Positions 1 to 7,373 of a stretch of 64,000 nt of DNA are shown here, piece after piece. The DNA comes from Deltaproteobacteria bacterium (GTDB lineage: Bacteria; Myxococcota_A; UBA9042): assembly GCA_020632665.1 (NCBI GenBank), contig JACKFC010000024.1, positions 1 through 64,000 on the forward strand. The letters run 5' to 3'. The position numbers and the translations under genes were made by a program. How positions within the stretch are numbered: position 1 is the first letter of the stretch; each line of letters opens with the position of its first letter. Below the pieces are notes generated by a model. The model saw only the letters and a program-made list of their open reading frames with translations. It searched no databases and had not been told where the DNA came from.

Positions 1-484
1 GGGCTACACGGCCAAGGTCGCCGGCACCGAGATCGGCGTGGTCGAGCCCCGCGCCGCGTTCTCCAGCTGCTTCGGCGCGCCCTTCATGCCCAGCCACCCG
101 ATGGTCTACGCCAAGCTGCTGATCGAGAAGATGGCGGCCCACGGCGCCCAGGCCTGGCTGCTCAACACCGGCTGGACCGGCGGCGCCTACGGCGCGGGCA
201 AGCGGATGAGCATCAAGGCCACCCGTGCCCTGCTCAACGCGGCGCTGGACGGCACCTTGAACGAGGTCGACTACGTGGTCGACGCGCGCTTCGGCTTCGA
301 GGTCCCGACCTCCTGCCCGGGCGTCGACAGCGCGATCCTGCAGCCGCGCACGACCTGGAAGGACGGCGCCGCCTACGACGCGCAGGCCGACAAGCTGGCG
401 CGGATGTTCAACGACAACTTCGCCCAGTTCGCCGAGGGCACCAGCGCCGGCGTGAACAACGCCGGGCCGAAGGTGGCCGGCTGA
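1..484 (+). CDS. pckA: ATP-dependent phosphoenolpyruvate carboxykinase, C-terminal part
   Basis: Last 160 residues of a protein that starts before the window; the frame is open from base 2. ATP-type PEPCK converts oxaloacetate and ATP to phosphoenolpyruvate, CO2 and ADP in the cytosol, the entry step of gluconeogenesis. The segment shows the family's C-terminal landmarks: GYTAKVAGTE near the start, FSSCFGAPFMP, NTGWTGGAYGAGKRM and the Thr-Arg stretch IKATRALL. The full family protein is about 530 residues, so roughly the last third is present. The TGA stop overlaps the next ATG by four bases (ATGA), so the two genes may be translationally coupled although their functions look unrelated. Confidence 0.93.
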   Translation, partial: GYTAKVAGTEIGVVEPRAAFSSCFGAPFMPSHPMVYAKLLIEKMAAHGAQAWLLNTGWTGGAYGAGKRMSIKATRALLNAALDGTLNEVDYVVDARFGFEVPTSCPGVDSAILQPRTTWKDGAAYDAQADKLARMFNDNFAQFAEGTSAGVNNAGPKVAG

Positions 485-1338
485 TGCGCGCCGCCGCCCT
501 CGCGCTGACCGCGGTGCTCACCCTGCCGGCGTCGCTTTGGGCCGACGCGCCCCCTCCTCCTGAGGAACCGGGTGCCGAAGAGCTCACCGAGGCCGAACGC
601 AAGGCCCGCGATGACGCCGAAGCTGCCGCGGCAGAAAAAGCCAAGGCCGCCGCCGCGGAGAAGGCACCCGACGGTGCGTTGACGCCCGAGACGATCGCCA
701 TCGCCGAGCCGCCCAAGGGCTTCCGCTACAGCGTGCTGCGCGACGTGCAGATCGACGAGGTCGCGGCGAACTACCTCTACGTCAAGGCGAGCAAGACCGC
801 GCAGTCGACGCGCGCCGTGCCGATCCCGAAGGACCGCGAGCTGCTGAAGGGCTGCATCGCCGGCGGTGTGCCGGACGATCTGCAGCGCGGCGCGGTCGTG
901 ACGGTGAAGTTCGACCCGAAGGGCGTCGTTCGGCCCGAGATCGTCCTCCAAACCAAGGTCGAGATCGAGGAGCTGAAAGGCATCAAGGTCATCGACCGCG
1001 GCGGCACCAAGCTCTACGTCACCACCCCGGACGGCGGCCAGCGCGGCTTCGCGATCGAGGGCGATCCGAGCGGCTGGAACGACGTCGTCGAGGGCGGCGA
1101 CGCCAGCGGCCTGCTCGGCGGCGCGGTGATCGACCTGCGCTTCGATCCGAGCGGACGTGAGCCGCTGAAGATCAAGATCGTCACGCCGAGCCCGAAGGCC
1201 GAGCGGGCGAAGCCGGAGGCTGGCGGCTGTGGCTGCAGCGTCCGTGGCGGCGGCTCCAGCCCGACAGCTGGCGCCCTCGGATTGCTGCTGCTCTGCCTCG
1301 CGGGACTGCTGCTCCGCCGGCGCATCGCGGCTGCTTGA
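484..1338 (+). CDS. Secreted protein with MYXO-CTERM-type C-terminal anchor
   Basis: A 284-residue exported protein. A cleavable signal peptide (MRAAALALTAVLTLPASLWA) is followed by an acidic Ala/Glu/Lys-rich linker to about residue 65, then a domain of about 170 residues that I do not recognise. The C-terminus has a Cys-Gly patch (GGCGCSVRGGG), a hydrophobic helix and an Arg cluster (LLRRRIAAA), the layout of the MYXO-CTERM sorting signal that is cleaved and anchored at the myxobacterial surface. Start chosen because its ATG overlaps the pckA stop and leads straight into the signal peptide. Function unknown; a surface location is inferred from the tail. Confidence 0.85.
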   Translation: MRAAALALTAVLTLPASLWADAPPPPEEPGAEELTEAERKARDDAEAAAAEKAKAAAAEKAPDGALTPETIAIAEPPKGFRYSVLRDVQIDEVAANYLYVKASKTAQSTRAVPIPKDRELLKGCIAGGVPDDLQRGAVVTVKFDPKGVVRPEIVLQTKVEIEELKGIKVIDRGGTKLYVTTPDGGQRGFAIEGDPSGWNDVVEGGDASGLLGGAVIDLRFDPSGREPLKIKIVTPSPKAERAKPEAGGCGCSVRGGGSSPTAGALGLLLLCLAGLLLRRRIAAA

Positions 1339-1363
1339 CACCCATCGGGCGCGCCGCGAGGCT
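1335..1363 (+). promoter_or_regulatory. Sigma-70-type promoter for deoC
   Basis: TTGACA at 1335-1340 and GAGGCT at 1358-1363 are separated by 17 bases. The -35 box is perfect and overlaps the stop codon of the preceding gene. The -10 box is weak alone but resembles the TAnGCT boxes seen elsewhere in this window. The deoC ATG lies 38 bases further on. Confidence 0.45.
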
Positions 1364-1401
1364 GACGGGCGCGCGACACGCGCAGGACGGCAGGGGGATC
1401 G

Positions 1402-2385
1402 ATGCCACACGATCGTGAGATGGAAACGCTGGTCCGCATCATCACCGAGCGCGTCCGGGCCGAGCTCGGCGGCGCGACCCCGGCAGCCGCGCCGACGCGG
1501 ACCTCCAGCGTCAGCGGCAGCGGAAGTGGCGCCATCCCGTCGCGGCCCTGCACCGCCGGCAAGGGCGATTGCACCGGTTGCGGCTGGTCGGTTTCGCGCC
1601 GTCCGCACGACACCAAGAAGATCATCGACCTCGGCGCCGCCCGCGTCGCGGCCAACGGTGCCGGCATGGATCCGGCGCTGGTCCGCGCCGACCTGGCCCA
1701 CTTCATCGATCACACGCTGCTCAAGGCGCGCGCGACCCGCGACGAGCTCGACAAGCTCTGCGACGAGGCGGCGAAGTACAAATTCGCTTCGGTCTGCGTG
1801 AACGCGTCGAATGTCGCCTATTGCGCCCGTCGCCTGCGCGGAAGCGGCGTGCCGGTCTGCGCCGTCGTCGGCTTCCCGCTCGGCGCGACGACGCCGGACG
1901 CCAAGGCCTTCGAGACCAAGGAGGCGGTCCGCGCCGGCGCCGAAGAGATCGACATGGTGATCAATATCGGCGCGCTGAAGTCGAAGGATTACGCGTTGCT
2001 GCTGGAAGATATCCAGAAGGTCGTGCAGGCCGCCAAGCCGGCGCTGGTCAAGGTGATCCTGGAGACGGGTGAGCTCGACCACGACGAGAAGGTGATCGCC
2101 TGCGTGCTCTCGAAGATCGCCGGTGCCGCGTTCGTGAAGACCTCGACCGGCTTCGGCCCCGGCGGCGCGACCGCCGAGGACGTGGCCTTGATGAAGGCCG
2201 TGGTCGGCGAGGAGGTCGAGGTCAAGGCCTCGGGCGGCGTGCGCACGGCCGATGACGCCGACCGCATGATCAAGGCTGGCGCGACGCGCATCGGTGCTTC
2301 GGCTTCGGTCGCCATCGTCCAAGGCGCCACGACGCCGGCCAAGCAGGGCGCCGGTCGCCGCAGCTACGGCGGCGGCGGGTACTGA
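1402..2385 (+). CDS. deoC: Deoxyribose-phosphate aldolase with encapsulation-peptide-like N-terminus
   Basis: A 327-residue class I aldolase that reversibly splits 2-deoxyribose-5-phosphate into glyceraldehyde-3-phosphate and acetaldehyde. The catalytic core starts near residue 95 (ADLAHFIDHTLLK). The Schiff-base lysine is Lys246 in FVKTSTGF; the helper lysine is Lys275 in VKASGGVR; Asp184 lies in IDMVINIG. The usual DeoC is 220-260 residues. The extra 90 residues here are odd: residues 5-23 form a predicted amphipathic helix (METLVRIITERVRAEL) like the peptides that target enzymes into bacterial microcompartments, followed by a Pro/Ser/Gly linker and a Cys motif (Cys50, then CTGC at 57-60). 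No shell-protein gene is in the window. The C-terminal tail is Gly-rich. Confidence 0.93.
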   Translation: MPHDREMETLVRIITERVRAELGGATPAAAPTRTSSVSGSGSGAIPSRPCTAGKGDCTGCGWSVSRRPHDTKKIIDLGAARVAANGAGMDPALVRADLAHFIDHTLLKARATRDELDKLCDEAAKYKFASVCVNASNVAYCARRLRGSGVPVCAVVGFPLGATTPDAKAFETKEAVRAGAEEIDMVINIGALKSKDYALLLEDIQKVVQAAKPALVKVILETGELDHDEKVIACVLSKIAGAAFVKTSTGFGPGGATAEDVALMKAVVGEEVEVKASGGVRTADDADRMIKAGATRIGASASVAIVQGATTPAKQGAGRRSYGGGGY

Positions 2386-2387
2386 GC

Positions 2388-4457
2388 ATGCGCCGCCCCA
2401 TCGGCGTCGCATTCGCGCTGATTTTCGGTGCGGTGCTGGCGCTGACTGCCTGCAGCGCCGAGCCGGGCGCCGACGGCGCCGACGCGACCGACGCGAGCTC
2501 CGACCCACTCGCCGAAGATCCCTATGCCGACGTCGAAGTCGGCATCACGGCGCACTACGACCTCGCCGGAACCGGCTGGCACGACGCGCCCTTCCCGAGC
2601 GAGCTCCGCCGCCGGCCCGACGGCGGCATCGACCTCGGCGGCTTTCCCCTGCCGCGCAAGGGCGAAACCGACCAACTGCTGGCCGACTACCTCGCCTTCG
2701 GCCAGGCCCAGCTCGACGGCTTCAGCGTCGCGCCGACGGTCTATATCCCCTTCGAGGGTGGCATCTCGTCGGCGCTGCTGCCCTCGCCGGTGGAGAGCCT
2801 CGACGACGCCGCGCTGATCGGCCTGGTCGACGTCGATCCGCAGAGCCCGGAGTACGGCCGCAGGATTCCTGTGCGCAGCGCGATGAGCGGCGCCCAGCGC
2901 GGCAACCTCCTCGCCGAGAACCTGCTGATGGCGCAGCCGACCTGGGGCGCTGCGCTGCGCGAGGGGACGCTCTACGCCTTCTACGTCCGCCGCGGGCTGC
3001 TCGACCAACTCAGCCGCCCGCTCGGCCGCGCCGAGGCCTTCGCCCGCGCCGTCGACGCGGCCTACGGCATCGCCGGCACGCCCGAAGACGCCAAAGAAGC
3101 CGCCCTGGCCGCGACCCTCGCCCCGCTGGCGCAGGCGCGGCTGGACGGCAAGCTCGACCTGCTGCCGCGCGACCTGGCCGCGGCGACCGTCTTCCGCACC
3201 GGCCACCCCGCCGGCGAGCTGGCGAAGATCGCGACCTGGCTCCGCCAGAACCTCACGGTCAAGCCGGCGACCAAATGGAAGAAGGCGAAAGAGACCGCGA
3301 CCTACGCGCTCTACACCGGGACCTACGAAGCGCCGAACTTCCAGACCGGCGATCCGCCCTATACCAGCGGAACGGCGGGCGGATTCGCCTTCGAGCTCGA
3401 CGGCACCCCGATCGTGCAGCGGACCGAGACCGGGCTGCGCGTGGCGGTCGCCATCCCGAAGCTGCCGCCCGGCGAGGGCCTCGCGGTCGGCGGTCTGCTC
3501 CCGGTCGTCATCTACTCGCACGGCACCGGCGGCTCGTACACCAGCTTCACCAGCGCCTCGCCGTGGGCCCCGGCCGACCTGCTCTGCGCCGCTGGCTTCG
3601 CGGTGGTCGGCATCGATCAGCCGCTCCACGGCCCGCGCGCCGGCAAGAACCTGGCGAAAGAGGCGCTCTACCTCGCGTCGTTCAACTTCTTGAACCCGGC
3701 GGCCGGGCGGACGGTCTTTCGCCAGGCCGCGCTCGACAACGTCGTCGTGGTCGAGATGCTGCGCAAGGGCGCGCTCGATATCCCGGCCAGCGTCGCCAGC
3801 GGTGGCGAGAAGATCGGCCTGGACGGCAATCGACTGCACTTCTACGGCCACAGCCAAGGCGGCATCGTCGGCCCCTTGCTCGGCAGCATCGAGCCCGGCT
3901 TGCGCGCGCTGGTGCTCTCCGGCGCCGGCGCCGGCCTCTCGCTGACCGTGGTGCGCCGCAAGGATATCGTCGACTTCCCAGCGCTGGTGAAGGCCAAGCT
4001 CGACCTGGACGACGGCGAGCTGAGCGAGCTGCACCCGGCCGTCTCGCTGATCCAGATGATCGTCGACGCCGTCGATCCGATCGCCTACGGCGCGCTGGTG
4101 ATGCGGCGGCCCGTCGGCCAGCGCCCGCCCCACGTCTTGCTCACCGAGGGGCTGCTCGACGAGGCCACGCCCTCGGTCGCCAGCGAGGCGCTGGCGGTGA
4201 CGATGGGGCTCTCGATCCTGGCCCCAGCCATCGCCCGCAACGAGGCGATGGTCGCGCTCGGCACGCCGGTGGCGAACGCTCCGGTCAGCAACAACCTGAC
4301 GGTCGGCGACGAGAAGGTCACCGCCCTGTTGCGCCAGGTCGACGGTGGCAGCCACTGGAGCATCTTCGAGAAAGAGTCGGTCGCCAAGCTCGCGGCAGAC
4401 TTCCTCGCCTCGGTCGGCAGCACCGGCGAGGCGATCGTGGAGAATAGCGGGCTGTAG
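2388..4457 (+). CDS. Alpha/beta-hydrolase-fold lipoprotein
   Basis: A 689-residue predicted lipoprotein, with signal peptide and lipobox LTAC near residues 19-22, starting two bases after the deoC stop. The N-terminal half (to about residue 330) is unassigned; a 'PFPSE' segment near residue 66 (DAPFPSELRR) is seen in other large bacterial lipase-like proteins. The C-terminal half has alpha/beta hydrolase landmarks: an oxyanion-type IYSHGTGG near residue 377 and the nucleophile elbow GHSQGG with Ser489. A His in GGSHWSIFEKES near the end would suit the catalytic triad. Probably an esterase or lipase in the periplasm or at the surface; substrate unknown. Confidence 0.8.
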   Translation: MRRPIGVAFALIFGAVLALTACSAEPGADGADATDASSDPLAEDPYADVEVGITAHYDLAGTGWHDAPFPSELRRRPDGGIDLGGFPLPRKGETDQLLADYLAFGQAQLDGFSVAPTVYIPFEGGISSALLPSPVESLDDAALIGLVDVDPQSPEYGRRIPVRSAMSGAQRGNLLAENLLMAQPTWGAALREGTLYAFYVRRGLLDQLSRPLGRAEAFARAVDAAYGIAGTPEDAKEAALAATLAPLAQARLDGKLDLLPRDLAAATVFRTGHPAGELAKIATWLRQNLTVKPATKWKKAKETATYALYTGTYEAPNFQTGDPPYTSGTAGGFAFELDGTPIVQRTETGLRVAVAIPKLPPGEGLAVGGLLPVVIYSHGTGGSYTSFTSASPWAPADLLCAAGFAVVGIDQPLHGPRAGKNLAKEALYLASFNFLNPAAGRTVFRQAALDNVVVVEMLRKGALDIPASVASGGEKIGLDGNRLHFYGHSQGGIVGPLLGSIEPGLRALVLSGAGAGLSLTVVRRKDIVDFPALVKAKLDLDDGELSELHPAVSLIQMIVDAVDPIAYGALVMRRPVGQRPPHVLLTEGLLDEATPSVASEALAVTMGLSILAPAIARNEAMVALGTPVANAPVSNNLTVGDEKVTALLRQVDGGSHWSIFEKESVAKLAADFLASVGSTGEAIVENSGL

Positions 4458-4484
4458 CCGAGCGTTCTCCCCAAGCAAGGGCGC

Positions 4485-4513
4485 TTGACCGGCTCCCGAC
4501 GAGCGGCGATAAC
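4485..4513 (+). promoter_or_regulatory. Sigma-70-type promoter for the Skp/OmpH gene
   Basis: TTGACC at 4485-4490, 17-base spacer, GATAAC at 4508-4513, the clearest promoter in the window. The predicted transcription start is near 4520, about 30 bases before the ATG at 4551. Its presence argues against the alternative TTG start at 4485, which would lie inside the promoter. Confidence 0.6.
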
Positions 4514-4550
4514 GCCGCCCCCTGGACTCGTCCCAACCCGAGAGGATCGC

Positions 4551-5135
4551 ATGTACACTGCCCGCCGCCTTCGCCCGATCGCCCTGGTCTTCGCCCTGGT
4601 CGCAGCGCTGCTGCTGCCGTCGTTCGCGAGCGCCGAAGACGCCAAGATCGCGGTGGTGGACCTGCAGAAGGTCCTGCTCTCGACCAAGGAGGGCAAGTCC
4701 GCCAAGTCGAAGTTCGAGGCGCTGCAGAACAAGAAGAAGAAGCAGCTCAAGCGCAAGGACGACGAGCTGAAGAAGCGCGAGAAGGAGCTTCTGCAGGAGC
4801 GGGTCGCGATCGAGAAGGAGCTCGCCGATGCCGCCAAGGCCGGCGCCACCTCGATTCCCGAGGGGCTCAAGGCCAAGGCGCAGGCCTTCCAGCAGAAGAT
4901 CATGGCCTTCCAGAAGGAGGTCATGGAGTTCCAGCAGGCGCAGAAGGACGCGCTGGAGAAGCTGCAGGCCAAGGAGGCCGAGCTGCTCAAGCCGATCGAG
5001 GACAAGATCCGCAAGCACATCGGAGAGATCGCCAAGGAGCGCGGCTTCGCCGTGGTGCTTTCGCGGGTCGCGGTCGTCTACGCCGTCGAGTCGGTCGACA
5101 TCACCGACGAGGTGAGCAAGCGCATCGGCAAGTAG
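4551..5135 (+). CDS. skp: OmpH/Skp-family periplasmic chaperone
   Basis: A 194-residue protein with a cleavable signal peptide (to ASA, residue 24). The mature start is IAVVDLQKVL, typical of OmpH/Skp, followed by a long Lys/Glu/Gln-rich coiled coil (residues 45-155) that forms the tentacles of the Skp trimer, and a short closing segment (GFAVVLSRVAVVYAVESVDIT). Skp holds unfolded outer-membrane proteins in the periplasm and delivers them to the BAM complex. In many related bacteria it sits directly after bamA; here bamA is about 2 kb away on the opposite strand. ATG chosen because AGAGGA precedes it and the signal peptide begins there. Confidence 0.88.
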   Translation: MYTARRLRPIALVFALVAALLLPSFASAEDAKIAVVDLQKVLLSTKEGKSAKSKFEALQNKKKKQLKRKDDELKKREKELLQERVAIEKELADAAKAGATSIPEGLKAKAQAFQQKIMAFQKEVMEFQQAQKDALEKLQAKEAELLKPIEDKIRKHIGEIAKERGFAVVLSRVAVVYAVESVDITDEVSKRIGK

Positions 5136-5155
5136 GCGGGGCGCGGTCGCTCACC

Positions 5156-7015
5156 GTGAAGCTCCGCCGCGCGACGCTCGCCGCCCTATTGCTCGCCGCC
5201 ACTCCGGCGTGCAAGCGCGACGCGGATCGTCCGCTGCCGCCCGAGGCGCTCTACCCCGATACCAGCCCCAACGCGAAGCCGCAGACGGCCGCGGGCCCAC
5301 TCGAGCGGGTCGTGGCCATCGCTGGTCGCGAGCCGGACGACCGCGCCGAAGAGGCGCTGACGGTCCCGGCAGACAGCGTGGTCGAGGGGACGCTGACCCC
5401 CGGCGATATCGACTGGATCCGCATCCACCCGCTGCCGCCGACCGACCGACTGCTCCGCGTCGACCTGCACGACGCCCCGGCCTGCGCCCGGCTGTCGCTC
5501 TTCCTCGAGCCACACGGCGAGAAGCTGCGCAGCACGCGGCCGCACGGCGACGCGCCGGCGACCCTGCCTTCGCTCGCCCTCGCCTCTCTCGCCGGATCTT
5601 CCCCCGGTGAGCCGGGCGACGCGGCGTGGCTCCAGGTCCGCTGCGTCGGGCGCCGCGGCGAGGCCGACGCGCCCCTGCCCTATCGCCTCGCGCTCGGCAG
5701 TCGCCCTGCCCGGCCCGAGGAGGAGCGCGAGCCGAATGACACGCCGGGGCCCGAGACGCGCCTGCTCGGGGTGGGAGCGGCCGTCCAGGGCACCTTGGCC
5801 CCGCGCGGCGACGTGGATGCCTACCGCCTCGACCTGACCAACGCTCTGCCCGGCGACGCGACGCTGCTTTCGGTCACAGGGATCCCTGGCGTCGCCATCG
5901 CGTTGGAGCTCCGCGTCGACGGTCGCGACGAGCCGTTGCTGCTGCGCAAGGGCCGCCGCGGCGAGCCGATCCTGGTGCCGAATATCGACGTCCGCCGCAC
6001 GGGAAGGACGCCCTTGCTCTTGCTGCGCGCCGAAGCCGGCGAGAGCGCGGCGCACGCCTATGCCGCGACGATCCGGCCGCTCCTGCCGGCGGGCTGTCGC
6101 ACGCAGGGCGCATGCCCCGAGCGGGTCCCGGTCGAGCGGGAACCGAACGACCTGATCGCCGACGCGATGGGAATCCGCGCCGGCGGCACCATCACCGCCA
6201 TCCTCGACAACCAGGACGACGTCGACGTCTTCGCGATCGACGGCGAGCCGGGCCAGATCTTGCGGGTCACCGTCGATCCGCCCGAGGGGGTGCGGGTCGC
6301 CTTGCTGCTGCAAGAGGGCAACGACGCGTGGGCCAGCCTCGAGGCGAGCGAGCCAGGTGCACCACTCACCTTCGCCGGCCGGCGGATCCGCAACCGCCGG
6401 GTCTACGTCACGGTGCGCAGCGTCGGGGGCAGCGACCGCACCTCGCCCTATACCCTTCATGCCGAGCTCAGCGACGATCCGAGCTTCGAGTTCGAAGGCG
6501 AGGCAACCACGCCGCTGGTCGCGATGCCGGAAGCGATCCCGCCGCAGCCCGAGGCCCCGACCATCCGCGCGGCGCGCGGTTGCCTGCTCCCTGGCGGCGA
6601 TATCGACCGCTTCGGGCTCCAGCTGGAGGCAGCCGCCGGACCGCGCACGATTCGGCTGCGGCTCGGTTCGGACGGAGCCGAGGGACTGAGCGCTCGGCTG
6701 CTCGACGCGACCGGCCAAGTCCGCCTCGCCGCGAGCGCGGACGGCCCGGATGCCGGGCAGAGCGAAGCGGTCACCGTCGAGCCTGGGGCCTACGACGTCA
6801 TCGTCGAGCGTGCGAGCGCCCGCCCCTCGCTGCAGCCCTACCGCGTCGAGGTCCTGGATCTGGGACCGGCGCTGGTGCAGCCGCTCCCGCAGGCCCCGAC
6901 GCCGACCGCGCCGATGATGGGCGTCGTGCCGGGCGGGACTCCGATCGATTCGCGGTTGTTGTTCAACCAGCCGGCTGTAGAGGCGCCAACACCGCCGCCA
7001 CCGCCGCGTCCGTGA
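5156..7015 (+). CDS. Large exported protein with PPC-like (pre-peptidase C-terminal) domains
   Basis: A 619-residue protein starting at GTG, 20 bases after skp, with a short signal peptide and a weak lipobox (TPAC), so probably a lipoprotein. It contains repeated beta-sandwich units resembling bacterial PPC domains: EREPNDTPGP near residue 191 and EREPNDLIAD near residue 326, each followed by a G-x-(D/N)-DVDxF/Y segment (RGDVDAYRL, QDDVDVFAI); a similar unit lies near residue 83 (GDIDWIRI) and another near residue 480 (GDIDRFGL). PPC domains usually flank secreted proteases, but no catalytic domain is seen here. The last 50 residues are Pro-rich. The 3' end overlaps the convergent gene at 6963-7373 by 53 bases. 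Confidence 0.75.
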   Translation: MKLRRATLAALLLAATPACKRDADRPLPPEALYPDTSPNAKPQTAAGPLERVVAIAGREPDDRAEEALTVPADSVVEGTLTPGDIDWIRIHPLPPTDRLLRVDLHDAPACARLSLFLEPHGEKLRSTRPHGDAPATLPSLALASLAGSSPGEPGDAAWLQVRCVGRRGEADAPLPYRLALGSRPARPEEEREPNDTPGPETRLLGVGAAVQGTLAPRGDVDAYRLDLTNALPGDATLLSVTGIPGVAIALELRVDGRDEPLLLRKGRRGEPILVPNIDVRRTGRTPLLLLRAEAGESAAHAYAATIRPLLPAGCRTQGACPERVPVEREPNDLIADAMGIRAGGTITAILDNQDDVDVFAIDGEPGQILRVTVDPPEGVRVALLLQEGNDAWASLEASEPGAPLTFAGRRIRNRRVYVTVRSVGGSDRTSPYTLHAELSDDPSFEFEGEATTPLVAMPEAIPPQPEAPTIRAARGCLLPGGDIDRFGLQLEAAAGPRTIRLRLGSDGAEGLSARLLDATGQVRLAASADGPDAGQSEAVTVEPGAYDVIVERASARPSLQPYRVEVLDLGPALVQPLPQAPTPTAPMMGVVPGGTPIDSRLLFNQPAVEAPTPPPPPRP

Positions 7016-7373
7016 GCCCGCAGGCGACGGCTTGCACGGTGCCGCGTGGCTCGACCAGCACCCACATCGCGGCCCGACGACCAGCGCCGTCGGCGAGCGC
7101 GCCGAGCAGGTCCGCCAACGTGCCGTCCGCGTCCGCGCACGAGGCGTAGGCCTCCGACGGCGCGATCTCCGCCTCGCCGCGCAGCAGCAGCCAACGTGCG
7201 AGCCGTGGATGCGCCTCGGTCGTGGCGGCGAGCAGGCGGCCGGCCTCGGCGGCGTCGGTGGCGTCGGCGCTGAGCAGCAGGCGCCAAGCGGCGCGCTCGG
7301 GCTCGGGCAGGCCCAAGGGCGGGAGGGGGTCGTGCTGCCGCAGCGGCAACACCGCGGGCACAGCGTCCGTCAT
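6963..7373 (-). CDS. Hypothetical 136-residue protein, last gene of the bamA operon
   Basis: ATG at 7373 overlaps the bamA stop by four bases (ATGA), the same coupling seen through this operon, which supports it as a real gene. The product is Ala/Leu-rich, has no signal peptide or membrane helix, and looks helical and cytosolic (AWRLLLSADATDAAEAGRLL, then a more compact C-terminal part around MWVLVEPRGTVQAVACGL). No family recognised. It overlaps the oppositely oriented gene by 53 bases at the 3' ends. Confidence 0.6.
   Translation of the reverse strand: MTDAVPAVLPLRQHDPLPPLGLPEPERAAWRLLLSADATDAAEAGRLLAATTEAHPRLARWLLLRGEAEIAPSEAYASCADADGTLADLLGALADGAGRRAAMWVLVEPRGTVQAVACGLTDAAVAAVLAPLQPAG

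Noticed and set aside
4485..4550. TTG start giving a longer Skp
   Set aside because: It lies on the -35 box of a good promoter and lacks a signal-peptide start.
1402..7015. Bacterial microcompartment locus around deoC
   Set aside because: No shell (BMC or vertex) protein, aldehyde dehydrogenase or phosphotransacylase lies nearby; only the aldolase has a targeting-like helix.
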